Source of the DNA: Fonticella tunisiensis
GTDB lineage: Bacteria > Bacillota > Clostridia > Clostridiales > Caloramatoraceae
Length of the DNA: 64,000 nucleotides
Assembly (NCBI RefSeq): GCF_004364155.1
Contig: NZ_SOAZ01000004.1
Coordinates: 117,264 to 181,263, forward strand
Reading direction: 5' to 3'
In this document: piece by piece, positions 1-7,876 of the stretch
How the letters are laid out: each line of letters opens with the position of its first letter
Numbering within the stretch: position 1 is the first letter of the stretch
The notes under the pieces: generated by a model
What the model saw: the letters and a program-made list of their open reading frames with translations, nothing else
What the model was told of the DNA's origin: nothing
The model's database searches: none
Made by a program: the position numbers and the translations under genes

Positions 1-1
1 T

Positions 2-313
2 ACAATAAATGAACCATTTTTTCAGGGGCATTTTCCCGGCAACCCTATAATGCCAGGAGTTTTAATTGTAGAGGCTATGGCACAGGTAGGTGCAGTTGCA
101 ATACTTTCGATGGAAGAGTACAAGGGAAAGCTTGCAGTTTTTACAGGAATTGATAAACTAAGATTTAGAAAGCAGGTAGTTCCAGGGGATACCCTTATTA
201 TGGAGGCAGAGCTTGTTGCAATAAAAAGAGGGATAGGAAAAGCCAAGGTTTCAGCAAGGGTTGGAGACAAAATCGCTGCAGAGGGAGAATTGATGTTTGC
301 AGTGGTTAAATGA
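2..313 (+). CDS. fabZ: 3-hydroxyacyl-ACP dehydratase FabZ (5' truncated by window edge)
   Basis: Dehydrates 3-hydroxyacyl-ACP in the fatty acid elongation cycle (cytoplasmic hotdog-fold enzyme). The reading frame is open from base 2, so the true start lies outside the window. The frame carries the FabZ active-site signature [11 protein letters not shown], with its catalytic His, followed by the VEAMAQ block with the catalytic acidic residue. An internal ATG at 50 is not the start, because it lies inside this conserved block. The C-terminal part is complete and ends at TGA 311-313, followed by a strong bidirectional terminator. Family assignment is firm. FabA is excluded by the motif and length. 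Confidence 0.95.
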   Translation, partial: TINEPFFQGHFPGNPIMPGVLIVEAMAQVGAVAILSMEEYKGKLAVFTGIDKLRFRKQVVPGDTLIMEAELVAIKRGIGKAKVSARVGDKIAAEGELMFAVVK

Positions 314-338
314 AATGGTGAATAGAATATATTTTATC

Positions 339-390
339 TATATGCAGCAAAAAAGGTGAGCTTAAGTGCTCACCTTTTTTGCTGCATATA
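339..390. terminator. Bidirectional intrinsic terminator between fabZ and yyaC
   Basis: A perfect 23-bp inverted repeat (339-361 and 368-390) with a 6-base loop. An A-run on the left arm and a T-run on the right arm let it act in both directions. It ends fabZ on the plus strand and overlaps the last codons of the convergent yyaC gene on the minus strand. Confidence 0.9.
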
Positions 391-913
391 GGAGGGCCTC
401 TGACACAACCTCAGCCATTGCCATTATAAAGCTGAGCCTTGTATTTCTTATGGAAAACACGTCCGAATTGTCAATAGTATCCACAACCCCAACTATCGAA
501 ATATCTCCAACCTGGGGCAGGACTTTCCCAACACCCTTTCCAGGATGGACTGGTCCAAGTTTAACCTGTATATCGCCTATGCAGTCCTCATATCCAAGGC
601 AGGCATCTATTGCTATTGTAAAATAGTCGGGATACTTCAATTTTACATTTTTAATTACCTTTTCGAGATTAATGGCGTGGGCTGGAAAATCAAGAGTTCC
701 TACTACTGGATATGGAAAGTTATTTTTCGTCAGAAATGTACCAACCAGAGGACCAAGGCAATCTCCAATGCATTTATCAGTTCCTATACATACAATCAAA
801 GTTTTTTCCTGGAAAAAACCCGATATATATTCACCAAGATCCCTTACAGCAGTCTTATCGAGATAGTTTATTCTAATTCCAAGTATGTCTGGATGATTTC
901 GCAAGCACTTCAC
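362..913 (-). CDS. yyaC: YyaC-family spore protein (DUF1256)
   Basis: A 183-residue protein of the YyaC/DUF1256 family, which is related in fold to the germination protease GPR and found only in spore formers. The core motif is CIGTDKCIGDCLGPLVG, around residues 42-58, followed by FTIAIDACLG near residue 100. The biochemical role in spores is not well defined. The GTG at 913 abuts its purine-rich Shine-Dalgarno stretch with no spacing. A TTG at 902-904 would have an 8-base spacer and may be the real start, which would shorten the protein by three residues. The gene is monocistronic and converges on fabZ through a shared terminator. Confidence 0.88.
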   Translation of the reverse strand: MKCLRNHPDILGIRINYLDKTAVRDLGEYISGFFQEKTLIVCIGTDKCIGDCLGPLVGTFLTKNNFPYPVVGTLDFPAHAINLEKVIKNVKLKYPDYFTIAIDACLGYEDCIGDIQVKLGPVHPGKGVGKVLPQVGDISIVGVVDTIDNSDVFSIRNTRLSFIMAMAEVVSEALLYAAKKVST

Positions 914-1046
914 CCCCTCGTTAATATATACAAAGGAGGGTATGTCTTTTATTACAAAATTTATTTATGAATAATAAGTTATTAAAAATGAAATACTATT
1001 TATTAGCCAAATAAATGGCGGTGAATATTTTGTGTGGAGGGGTAGC

Positions 1047-1271
1047 ATGAAAAGGACTTTAAATATATGGCTTGTTGTCATCATAACATTTATAACTTTA
1101 GTTGCCATTTTTACATTCAGGAGTGACAACCCTTCATATGAGACTCTATCAATTGATGATGAATCTCAGAAGGAATATGAAAAGCCGGAGGGAACAGGAT
1201 ACATATTCGATGATTTCAACAGAAATTTGAATATACCAATGAATAACGCAGGGACGGGTCAAAATAGATAG
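1047..1271 (+). CDS. Small single-pass membrane protein, unknown function
   Basis: 74 residues from the ATG at 1047, which has GGAGGGG at 1037-1042 and a 4-base spacer. This start fits better than upstream in-frame codons. A basic N-terminus (MKRTLN) is followed by one hydrophobic segment (residues 6-22) and an acidic, Asp/Glu/Asn-rich tail predicted outside the membrane. I do not recognise a family. The clear ribosome-binding site and the typical signal-anchor layout support a real gene. Confidence 0.6.
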   Translation: MKRTLNIWLVVIITFITLVAIFTFRSDNPSYETLSIDDESQKEYEKPEGTGYIFDDFNRNLNIPMNNAGTGQNR

Positions 1272-1292
1272 GGAGGCGGATGAACAGCCTCC
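1272..1292 (+). terminator. Weak GC hairpin after small membrane protein gene
   Basis: GGAGGC (1272-1277) pairs with GCCTCC (1287-1292) directly after the stop codon. No clean T-run follows, so terminator activity is uncertain. Confidence 0.35.
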
Positions 1293-1492
1293 TTATCCTA
1301 TATTTTATCTATTTCAGCCTTCTTTGAAAGATTAATCTGTCATAAAAACTATTCTTTTATAACTTTTACCGTAGAATCTGTGAAATTCAATCAGGGGGAG
1401 GTATAATTTTAAGTATAGTGAAGCATTGCATAGTATGGGGAATGTATGACAAGGAAAATGAACATAAACCCTTAAAATCAACTTTAGTTAAA

Positions 1493-1521
1493 TTGATAAA
1501 TTACCTTATATTATGTATACT
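1493..1521 (+). promoter_or_regulatory. Sigma-A promoter of first tRNA cassette
   Basis: TTGATA (1493-1498), a 17-base spacer and TATACT (1516-1521), 28 bases before the tRNA-Val gene. The -10 and everything downstream is shared with the second cassette, but the -35 is not. Confidence 0.7.
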
Positions 1522-1549
1522 GACTATGTTGCTGCTTGAGGAATGGCAT

Positions 1550-1625
1550 GGGCGCATAGCTCAGCTGGGAGAGCATCTGCCTTACAAGCAGAGGGTCACA
1601 GGTTCGAGCCCTGTTGTGCCCACCA
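1550..1625 (+). tRNA. tRNA-Val (TAC)
   Basis: 76 nt with encoded CCA. The 7-bp acceptor stem (gggcgca with tgtgccc) and the anticodon loop cttacaa give TAC. The TTCGA T-loop is intact. It is identical to the second copy at 1918. Confidence 0.97.
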
Positions 1626-1628
1626 TAT

Positions 1629-1702
1629 GCCTGTCATCTCAACTGGCAGAGCAACTGACTTGTAACGGGCAGTTTGCAGGTTCAAGTTATATATTTGGAT
1701 AG
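1629..1702 (+). pseudogene. Decayed tRNA-Thr pseudogene
   Basis: Aligns along its length with the intact tRNA-Thr at 1997-2072 and still has the D-arm (tggcagagc) and the TGT anticodon loop. The 3' half of the anticodon stem (tcagt in the intact copy) has become cgggc, the T-stem no longer pairs, the acceptor stem is mismatched and the CCA end is missing. It sits in the position equivalent to the intact gene in the second cassette. Confidence 0.85.
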
Positions 1703-1710
1703 ATCAATAT

Positions 1711-1795
1711 GGAGGAGTTCCCGAGTGGCCAAAGGGGGCGGACTGTAAATCCGTTGGCGCAGCCTTCGATGGTTCGAATCCATCCTCCTCCACCA
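1711..1795 (+). tRNA. tRNA-Tyr (GTA)
   Basis: 85-nt class II tRNA with a long variable arm, anticodon GTA in actgtaaat, acceptor ggaggag paired to ctcctcc, and encoded CCA. Identical to the copy at 2082. Confidence 0.96.
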
Positions 1796-1860
1796 TATTC
1801 TAAAAGCTCTGCTTATAAAGCAGGCTTTGAACGATAAAAAATAAATTGTTATAATAGTTG

Positions 1861-1889
1861 TTGACAGAGTTAATTAAATGATGTATACT
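1861..1889 (+). promoter_or_regulatory. Sigma-A promoter of second tRNA cassette
   Basis: Consensus TTGACA (1861-1866), a 17-base spacer and TATACT (1884-1889). The duplicated block starts within the spacer, so the second copy gained a better -35 from its new upstream flank. Confidence 0.8.
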
Positions 1890-1917
1890 GACTATGTTGC
1901 TGCTTGAGGAATGGCAT

Positions 1918-1993
1918 GGGCGCATAGCTCAGCTGGGAGAGCATCTGCCTTACAAGCAGAGGGTCACAGGTTCGAGCCCTGTTGTGCCCACCA
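1918..1993 (+). tRNA. tRNA-Val (TAC), second copy
   Basis: Identical to the tRNA at 1550, including about 37 bases of 5' flank that reach the -10 box. Confidence 0.97.
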
Positions 1994-1996
1994 CAT

Positions 1997-2072
1997 GCCG
2001 GCTTAGCTCAATTGGCAGAGCAACTGACTTGTAATCAGTAGGTTGTAGGTTCAAGTCCTATAGCCGGCTCCA
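1997..2072 (+). tRNA. tRNA-Thr (TGT)
   Basis: 76 nt. The acceptor gccggct pairs with agccggc, the anticodon stem actga/tcagt surrounds the TGT loop, and CCA is encoded. This is the only intact Thr copy in the cassette pair. Confidence 0.97.
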
Positions 2073-2081
2073 GTTTAATAC

Positions 2082-2166
2082 GGAGGAGTTCCCGAGTGGC
2101 CAAAGGGGGCGGACTGTAAATCCGTTGGCGCAGCCTTCGATGGTTCGAATCCATCCTCCTCCACCA
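2082..2166 (+). tRNA. tRNA-Tyr (GTA), second copy
   Basis: 85 nt, identical to 1711-1795, with encoded CCA. The operon terminator follows immediately. Confidence 0.96.
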
Positions 2167-2167
2167 A

Positions 2168-2197
2168 AAAAGACGCTTATCAAAGCGTCTTTTTTAT
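2168..2197 (+). terminator. Intrinsic terminator of tRNA operon
   Basis: Stem aaaagacgctt/aagcgtctttt with a 4-base loop and a T-run, directly after tRNA-Tyr. Confidence 0.9.
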
Positions 2198-2410
2198 TAT
2201 TGCTTTTTAAACTATACCATATTGGAATCTTTAAAAATGGCTTGGCATGCAGCTTATGGGGCTTACTTTATTTGGCCTTATAACTGTGGGATTGATATTT
2301 AACTGGCTGCAGATCAGATAATTTTATAGACTCATTTTAATACATATATTTGCAGATAGCGCTATAATACTAATTGGCCTGGGGATGTTCGAGATGATAT
2401 AATAAGTAAA

Positions 2411-2741
2411 GTGGTGAATTTTGTTTCATGTAGAGCTACTCAGAAAAGTTCATTTGAATAAAAGTAGAAAGCATGTACGGACCGGCGCTGCGATAAAAAA
2501 TATATTTCATTCACCAGTACGCTTGGCAAAGAAGTTCTATGGCTCGGGATTTGAAAAATCAAGAACTTTCGTTAAACTCGCTTCTCTTAAGTCACGAAAG
2601 TTCTAGGATTTTTCTGCATACCATCGCCAAGAACTTCTAATTGCCCGCTTTATGTGAATTTCATATATTTTTTATCTCCGCTTAGGTACTGAAAACGTTT
2701 TTTATAATCTTGTGGTGAAATTTATTTCATGTATAGCTAGT
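2411..2741. repeat. MITE-like dispersed repeat, long form
   Basis: The core is 2485-2682. It begins gctgcgataaaaaatatat and ends atatattttttatctccgc, so its ends are inverted repeats. The middle holds an imperfect palindrome (gaactttcg...cgaaagttc). Outer arms reach about 2436 on the left and about 2740 on the right. A near-identical 29-base segment (gtggtgaa...ttcatgta.agcta) occurs in direct orientation at 2411-2439 and 2712-2740, flanking the core. The rest of the 2.2-2.8 kb interval shows no gene. Confidence 0.85.
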
Positions 2742-2833
2742 TCTGAAACTGAGCGAGAGCGAGTTCATGAACTTCCTTATCCGATGCGAATTAATCTACT
2801 ATATCCGTGGTCTTAATATGAAAGGATGGTATC

Positions 2834-4312
2834 ATGCCTGTAAGAAAAAAAAATGAACTGTCTAAGGATTGTTTAAAACAGTATAAATATCTAAGCCTTG
2901 TGGGAGCAGCAGGTGCAGCCCTTATAGCTTTATTTGTGTTATTCTATCCTCCAATGCCAGGTGTAGCAGACCAGGGAGACTTTTATAGGGTAATGGCTGT
3001 AACGGGACTTGGGAAAGTCACTACCCCTGATTGGTACAAATATGTTACAACGGAATATAAAATACTTCCAATGAACTATACCAGGTTGTTTGGCGTCATT
3101 CCAACAACTAGCATGATCTATCCTATTTTCCTTGCACGCCAGGCTGCCATAATCATAGGAAGTGAATATTTTAGCACTAAAATTTTGGCCCTTGTATATA
3201 CTGTAATGTATATATCAAGCCTTTACATGTGCTTTAAATGGTTGCGGTTTAAAAGGGTGGCTACAGGCATTTTCTTTGTAGCTTTATCCTTGTTTATATT
3301 GATGGATGGAAACTATCTGGTATGGTTTAACAGCCTGTACGGGGAGCCTATGATGTTTACAGGGCTGATTATATTTATTTCCTGTTTCCTATATGTGTCC
3401 AAGCATATGGAAGAAATAAATGTAAAGAAGATTCTACTTCTTTTTATGGCTGCCCTTTTATTTTTAGGATCTAAGCCCCAGGTATTTCCTGCTCTACCCT
3501 TTATGCTTTTGATTATATTCCGCATAGTTTCTCTTCAAAGAGATTTTGTGACCTCTATCGAAATAAAATCGATATTCCTCGCAGCAAGCCTAATGCTGAT
3601 TTTCTATGTGGGTGGAATATATCTTCAGACAAGCTTTACTACCGGAATTGATACTGAATACAATTCTGTATTTTATGGAGTATTAAAGGGTTCAGAGGAC
3701 CCCAGGGCTGATCTTAGAAAGTTGGGGCTTCCTGAGGACATGGCTTTGGAAGCAGGGAAACACTCCTATCTTCCAAAGAATCAATATGTAAAATATGTTC
3801 CCAGATCAGAACTAACATTAAGAGAGTTCAATGACAGAATAAGCAACTTTAAGCTTTTGAAGTTTTATCTGTCCCAGCCAGCGAGGCTTATAAAGGGCAT
3901 GGAATATACAGCTTCAAAGGCCTTTGACACTGGAACCTCCCTTGGAAAGTTCGAGAAGGGTGAAGTTAAGGAATATACACCTCATCTTAGTCGGTTCACA
4001 TTGTGGTCGAACTTTAGAAGCACCATAATGCCCAGAAGCCTAGCTTTTATTGTGGCTTTTTATGCTCTGGTGATTTTAACATCAATTATAGAATATATAA
4101 GAAGAAAGGACGATATGGAAAGCCGCCTTCAAATAGAACTTCTATGGCTTATTATAATCATAGGGCTTTTACAGTTTCCAATGCCATATATAGGAAATGG
4201 GGAAGCCGATACAGCAAAGCAGCTTTTCCTTTTCAATTATACCTTCGATATAGTTTTTATAGTGGTATGTACATGGATTTTTAATAGGGCGTATGGCATG
4301 TTGAGAAGATAG
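2834..4312 (+). CDS. Polytopic membrane protein, possible glycan-pathway glycosyltransferase
   Basis: 492 residues with roughly ten hydrophobic segments and basic cytoplasmic ends. After the first membrane segment there is a PGVADQGDFYR motif, an acidic pair in the first outer loop of the kind seen in GT-C-type glycosyltransferases and related glycan membrane proteins. The overall look resembles proteins annotated as WsfD-like hexose transferases in S-layer glycan loci, but I cannot confirm this without a search. The start ATG is preceded by aaaggatgg. The gene is 6 bases from the next one, so the two are probably co-transcribed. No other glycan genes are nearby. Confidence 0.55.
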   Translation: MPVRKKNELSKDCLKQYKYLSLVGAAGAALIALFVLFYPPMPGVADQGDFYRVMAVTGLGKVTTPDWYKYVTTEYKILPMNYTRLFGVIPTTSMIYPIFLARQAAIIIGSEYFSTKILALVYTVMYISSLYMCFKWLRFKRVATGIFFVALSLFILMDGNYLVWFNSLYGEPMMFTGLIIFISCFLYVSKHMEEINVKKILLLFMAALLFLGSKPQVFPALPFMLLIIFRIVSLQRDFVTSIEIKSIFLAASLMLIFYVGGIYLQTSFTTGIDTEYNSVFYGVLKGSEDPRADLRKLGLPEDMALEAGKHSYLPKNQYVKYVPRSELTLREFNDRISNFKLLKFYLSQPARLIKGMEYTASKAFDTGTSLGKFEKGEVKEYTPHLSRFTLWSNFRSTIMPRSLAFIVAFYALVILTSIIEYIRRKDDMESRLQIELLWLIIIIGLLQFPMPYIGNGEADTAKQLFLFNYTFDIVFIVVCTWIFNRAYGMLRR

Positions 4313-4318
4313 GGAAGT

Positions 4319-4765
4319 ATGGGTGTGAACTATAAAAAAGAGAATTCGTATTTACATAAAATTTTTATGCAAATGGGGGCAAAAATGGATTTAAAAAGAG
4401 TAAAGGAATGGGCAAGGGGTTTAAAAAAAAATATAAATTTATTATATATTGCATATAAACATAAGAAAACACCATGGTATGCAAAGGCACTGACATTTAT
4501 AGTGGTAGCCTATGCCCTTAGCCCTCTGGATTTAATACCGGACTTTATACCTGTTTTAGGATATTTAGATGATCTTTTCCTAATTCCCCTTGGTATTACC
4601 GTAAGCATGAAGCTCATACCGGAAGAAGTAATTGAAGAATGCCGGGAAATGGCTGAAAGGGGAGAAGGGTTTTCTGATATTAAGTCCAGGGGAGTATATG
4701 GGGTGGTCTTAATCGGCGCTGTTTGGGCTTTAATTATATACTTAATTTTAAAAAGGATATTTTAA
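4319..4765 (+). CDS. YkvA-family membrane protein (DUF1232)
   Basis: 148 residues. The DUF1232 core covers about residues 50-100 and carries the diagnostic YALSPLDLIPDFIPVLGYLDD pattern, with one hydrophobic hairpin and a second membrane segment at the C-terminus. The molecular role of the family is unknown. The start at 4319 follows agggaag after the stop of the upstream gene. Internal ATGs at residues 17 and 21 are possible alternatives. A repeat element begins immediately after the TAA stop. Confidence 0.85.
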   Translation: MGVNYKKENSYLHKIFMQMGAKMDLKRVKEWARGLKKNINLLYIAYKHKKTPWYAKALTFIVVAYALSPLDLIPDFIPVLGYLDDLFLIPLGITVSMKLIPEEVIEECREMAERGEGFSDIKSRGVYGVVLIGAVWALIIYLILKRIF

Positions 4766-4976
4766 ATCAATGCGTTGTGTTAGTTTTATTTTCGGCAGTA
4801 TCTAAGGGTCGATAAAAAATATATGAAATTCACATTTTTCAAATCCCGAGCCATAGAACTTCTTTGCTAAGCATACTGGTGAATGAAATATATTTTTTAT
4901 CGCAGCGCCTACCTGTATATATTTTCTGCTTTTATCCCAATGGACTTTTCAGAGTAGAGTAGCACAACAAATTAAA
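4766..4976. repeat. MITE-like dispersed repeat, short form
   Basis: Starts directly after the upstream stop codon with gttgtgttag and ends ctagcacaac-like before an aattaaattaa flank. The core ends (gataaaaaatatat and its inverse) are present, and the central palindrome of the long form is missing. Confidence 0.85.
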
Positions 4977-5046
4977 TTAAAATTCATATGAATAAATCAT
5001 GGGATTTTGGATAATAATGTAATTAAATGAGTTAATAAAACAAATA

Positions 5047-5075
5047 TTGACAAATGCATGCGGGTGTGTTATGAT
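5047..5075 (+). promoter_or_regulatory. Sigma-A promoter of SAM riboswitch-metK
   Basis: TTGACA (5047-5052), 17-base spacer, TATGAT (5070-5075), about 40 bases before the riboswitch. Confidence 0.75.
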
Positions 5076-5115
5076 TGCAAGGTAAAATTGAAAAATATAA
5101 TTGAAAAGGTTATGC

Positions 5116-5262
5116 CTTATCAAGAGAGGTGGAGGGACTGGCCCGATGAAGCCCGGCAACCGATGGCTGTGCCATAAAGGTGCCAATTCCTGCGGAATGG
5201 TTACATTCTGGTAGATGAGGTTCTGAAAAGTTACCTCTTCTCGCGAGAAGAGGTTTTATTTT
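5116..5262 (+). promoter_or_regulatory. SAM-I (S-box) riboswitch with terminator
   Basis: The aptamer is 5116-5220. The P1 strand cttatc pairs with gatgag at 5214-5219. The conserved S-box segments agaggtggagggac, gcccgatgaagcccggcaacc and aaggtgccaattcc are present. The expression platform holds the terminator hairpin cctcttctcgcgagaagagg (5234-5253) with a T-rich tail. High SAM is expected to stop transcription before metK, which makes SAM, so this is product feedback. Confidence 0.97.
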
Positions 5263-5299
5263 GTTACAATCGATGGTATTTAGAAAAGGAGGTATATTA

Positions 5300-6487
5300 A
5301 TGGCAAGAAGGCTTTTTACTTCAGAGTCAGTTACAGAAGGACATCCAGATAAGATATGCGATCAGATTTCCGACTCAATACTTGACGCTATACTCGAAAA
5401 AGACCCAAATGCAAGAGTTGCCTGTGAAACAGCAGTTACAACTGGAATGGTTTTAGTTATGGGAGAAATATCAACAAACTGCTACATAGACATACCAAGC
5501 GTTGTTAGAAAAACCGTTGAAGAAATCGGATATACAAGGGCAAAGTATGGCTTTGATGCTGACACATGTGCTGTTATTACATCAATACATGAGCAGTCAG
5601 CCGACATCGCTATGGGAGTTGACAAGGCTCTTGAAGCTAAAAAGGGTGAAATGGAAGCAATAGAAGCAATTGGTGCAGGAGACCAGGGAATGATGTTTGG
5701 TTTTGCAACAAACGAAACTGAAGAATTCATGCCTCTTCCTATTGCCATGGCCCACAGGCTTGCAAGAAGGCTGGCAGAAGTTAGAAAGAACGGTACCCTT
5801 GAATACTTAAGGCCTGACGGAAAGACTCAGGTTACTGTAGAATATGAGGACGACAAGCCCGTTAGAATAGATACAATAGTCATATCAACCCAGCACAGCC
5901 CTGAGGTTACAAGGGAACAAATCGAAAGGGATATGATTGAGCATGTTATAAGAAAGGTTGTTCCACATAACCTTCTTGATGAAAACACAAAATATTTCAT
6001 TAACCCAACTGGAAGGTTTGTAATCGGCGGACCCCACGGCGACTCTGGATTAACAGGAAGAAAGATAATAGTTGATACCTACGGCGGATATGGAAGACAC
6101 GGTGGCGGTGCCTTCTCAGGAAAGGACCCAACAAAGGTTGACCGCTCAGCTGCATATGCTGCAAGGTGGGTTGCCAAGAACCTTGTTGCTGCAGGCGTTG
6201 CTGATAAGCTTGAAATAGAAGTTGCATACGCTATAGGTGTTGCAAGGCCCGTATCAATAGAAGTTGATACCTTTGGAACGGGAAAAATATCAGAGGATAA
6301 GATAATCGAAATAATAAATAAAGTATTTGACCTTAGACCAGCAGCCATAATAAAGCAGCTCAACCTTAGAAGGCCAATATACAGGCAAACGGCAGCATAC
6401 GGTCATTTTGGAAGAACAGATGTTGACCTTCCATGGGAAAAGCTTGATAAGGTTGATGAAATAAAGAAGCTTATAGCTGATATGTAA
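5300..6487 (+). CDS. metK: S-adenosylmethionine synthase MetK
   Basis: 395 residues, full length. It makes S-adenosylmethionine from methionine and ATP in the cytoplasm. Family signatures seen are [10 protein letters not shown] near the N-terminus, [10 protein letters not shown] around residue 118, [13 protein letters not shown] and [16 protein letters not shown]. The start is the ATG at 5300, preceded by aaaaggagg with an optimal spacer, giving [10 protein letters not shown]. An upstream in-frame codon at 5261 lies in the riboswitch terminator tail and is not the start. It is controlled by the SAM-I riboswitch and ends at a GC hairpin. Confidence 0.98.
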   Translation: MARRLFTSESVTEGHPDKICDQISDSILDAILEKDPNARVACETAVTTGMVLVMGEISTNCYIDIPSVVRKTVEEIGYTRAKYGFDADTCAVITSIHEQSADIAMGVDKALEAKKGEMEAIEAIGAGDQGMMFGFATNETEEFMPLPIAMAHRLARRLAEVRKNGTLEYLRPDGKTQVTVEYEDDKPVRIDTIVISTQHSPEVTREQIERDMIEHVIRKVVPHNLLDENTKYFINPTGRFVIGGPHGDSGLTGRKIIVDTYGGYGRHGGGAFSGKDPTKVDRSAAYAARWVAKNLVAAGVADKLEIEVAYAIGVARPVSIEVDTFGTGKISEDKIIEIINKVFDLRPAAIIKQLNLRRPIYRQTAAYGHFGRTDVDLPWEKLDKVDEIKKLIADM

Positions 6488-6492
6488 AAAAT

Positions 6493-6516
6493 GCCCCATA
6501 TTGGGGCTTTTTTTAT
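6493..6516 (+). terminator. metK terminator
   Basis: GCCCC atatt GGGGC followed by seven T residues, right after the metK stop. Confidence 0.9.
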
Positions 6517-6556
6517 CGCAGCGCCTATCTGTAAACTTACCCAGCACAACTAATTA
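6512..6556. repeat. Terminal fragment of MITE-like repeat
   Basis: Begins tttatcgcagcg within the metK terminator T-run and runs to agcacaactaatta. This matches only one outer end of the family, so it is a solo end left by deletion or partial insertion. Confidence 0.7.
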
Positions 6557-6628
6557 AATTAAATACCAAATTTGATTATAATCACATCTTAATTTTATTC
6601 TATATTTTATAATGAAATTGTAGGTAAA

Positions 6629-6793
6629 TTAACTTGTTGTGCTAGTTCAGGAATTGGGCGGAGATAAAAAATATATGAAATTCACATTTTTCAAATTCCG
6701 AGCCTTAGAACTTCTTTGCTAAGCGTACTGGTGAATGAAATATATTTTTTATCGCAGCGTCGGTCTGTAAATTTATCTGGCACAACGAGTTAA
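6629..6793. repeat. MITE-like dispersed repeat, complete short form
   Basis: 165 bases bounded by ttaacttgttgtgctag and ctggcacaacgagttaa, which are inverted repeats ending in TTAA. It contains both core ends and no central palindrome. Confidence 0.88.
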
Positions 6794-6841
6794 ATTAATA
6801 TAATATCTAGCAATTTCACCCCCATCCTATTAATATTATTG

Positions 6842-6899
6842 CTTTCCGCAAGGCCGGCACCCCTTAATTTTCAGGAGTTGGGGTGCTGGAGGTGGAAAG
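6842..6899 (+). other. Strong hairpin in gene-free stretch
   Basis: CTTTCC (6842-6847) pairs with GGAAAG (6894-6899), and inside it ccggcacccc pairs with ggggtgctgg (one G-U pair). No T-run follows. With the terminator at 7001 it may mark a short transcript. No convincing reading frame longer than about 20 codons lies between them. Confidence 0.5.
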
Positions 6900-7000
6900 T
6901 AAATAAGTGAATATGGAAAAATCATTAATATGAAGCAGATGGAAAACGATAAGTTTTATTTTGATGAACAGGAGAAAAGTACAACGTCTGTATAGTTATT

Positions 7001-7043
7001 AGGGCAGTCTGTAAAAAGGCTGCCTTAAATTTTTTGTTTTTTT
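7001..7043 (+). terminator. Orphan intrinsic terminator upstream of DUF1659 gene
   Basis: AGGGCAG...CTGCCTT stem followed by a T-rich tract. No recognised gene lies between it and metK, so it may end a small RNA from the 6.8-7.0 kb interval. Confidence 0.65.
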
Positions 7044-7098
7044 ATATATAAATTTTCCACCTTCCCTCAACTTATATAGGTGAAAGGGGGTGAACAGG

Positions 7099-7323
7099 AT
7101 GGCAGTAAGCGCTATGGGACTTACTTCAGCACTGGTTATAAAGGTTAAGACCGGTACTGATGCCCTGGGAAATGATACCTTTAGAAGTATAAGCATTAAA
7201 AAGGTTAAATCTCAGGCAGCTGATCAGGACGTGTTTGACGTGGCACAGGCCATTGCAGGGGTTTTAAGCCCGGCGGTTGAAAGCATTATGAGGCAGGACA
7301 CTGAAGAACTCATAAACGCTTAA
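7099..7323 (+). CDS. DUF1659 family small protein
   Basis: 74 residues from the ATG at 7099 (MAVSAMGLTSAL). The upstream GTG at 7090 sits on the ribosome-binding site aaaggggg, so the ATG fits better. The family is common in spore-forming Firmicutes, has no known function and is usually next to a DUF2922 gene, as it is here. The repeated basic and Thr-rich strands (TFRSISIKKV) suggest a small beta-rich protein. Confidence 0.85.
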   Translation: MAVSAMGLTSALVIKVKTGTDALGNDTFRSISIKKVKSQAADQDVFDVAQAIAGVLSPAVESIMRQDTEELINA

Positions 7324-7358
7324 ACCAGTTTATAAATAGGTGAAGGGAGGTGATGGGA

Positions 7359-7577
7359 ATGGCAAAGACGCTCCAATTGGTTTTCCAGAATCAGGCTGGT
7401 AAAAACGTTACCATAAACATTCCGGAGGTCAGGGATGGTTTGACCTCTGAAGAAATAAAAAACCTTATGCAGCTTATAATAACCAAAAACATATTCGAAA
7501 GCACCGGGGGAGATCTGGTAGCGCTGATGGAGGCAAACATCATATCAAGGGATGTTCAGGAGGTCGCAGTAAGATAA
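7359..7577 (+). CDS. DUF2922 family small protein
   Basis: 72 residues from the ATG at 7359 (MAKTLQLVFQNQAGKN). GGGAGGTG lies 7 bases upstream, and the earlier in-frame GTG and ATG overlap that site. It is the partner of the DUF1659 protein 35 bases upstream, and the pair is surely one operon. Function is unknown. A GC hairpin with a short T-run ends the unit. Confidence 0.85.
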   Translation: MAKTLQLVFQNQAGKNVTINIPEVRDGLTSEEIKNLMQLIITKNIFESTGGDLVALMEANIISRDVQEVAVR

Positions 7578-7584
7578 TGGATGT

Positions 7585-7612
7585 GAGGGCAGGGATTCTG
7601 CCCTCTTTCATT
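7585..7612 (+). terminator. Terminator of DUF1659/DUF2922 operon
   Basis: GAGGGCAG (7585-7592) pairs with CTGCCCTC (7598-7605), followed by TTT. Confidence 0.8.
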
Positions 7613-7801
7613 TATTATTCCTATCATTGTTTTATGTATTATAGAAAATAGCGACATTCTGCATGTTTATTTTATGAAAAAAATATTATGTAAAATCGAA
7701 TCAAATTGTCGAATTTTGCGCAAAATAAAGAAGAAAGAAGATAATTCGTTCCTGTATAACTTTATTGCTATTAATAAATAAAATTAAGGCTCTGTTTTCT
7801 T

Positions 7802-7829
7802 TTGATTTTACTTAATAGCAAGGTATAAT
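7802..7829 (+). promoter_or_regulatory. Promoter of KimA-like permease gene
   Basis: TTGATT (7802-7807), 16-base spacer, TATAAT (7824-7829). The 300 bases upstream of the gene hold nothing else I can support. In particular I see no c-di-AMP (ydaO) riboswitch. Confidence 0.65.
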
Positions 7830-7876
7830 TAAATCCGTTAAACAATTGGAAACACAGAAATAGAAAGGGTAGATCT

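Noticed and set aside
545..970. 141-codon frame on the plus strand
   Set aside because: It is antisense to yyaC, which has clear family motifs.
1418..1702. 94-codon open frame
   Set aside because: It runs across the tRNA-Val gene and the decayed tRNA-Thr and has no ribosome-binding site.
2421..2606. 61-codon frame
   Set aside because: It lies inside a dispersed repeat, and similar frames appear in other copies with no start signal.
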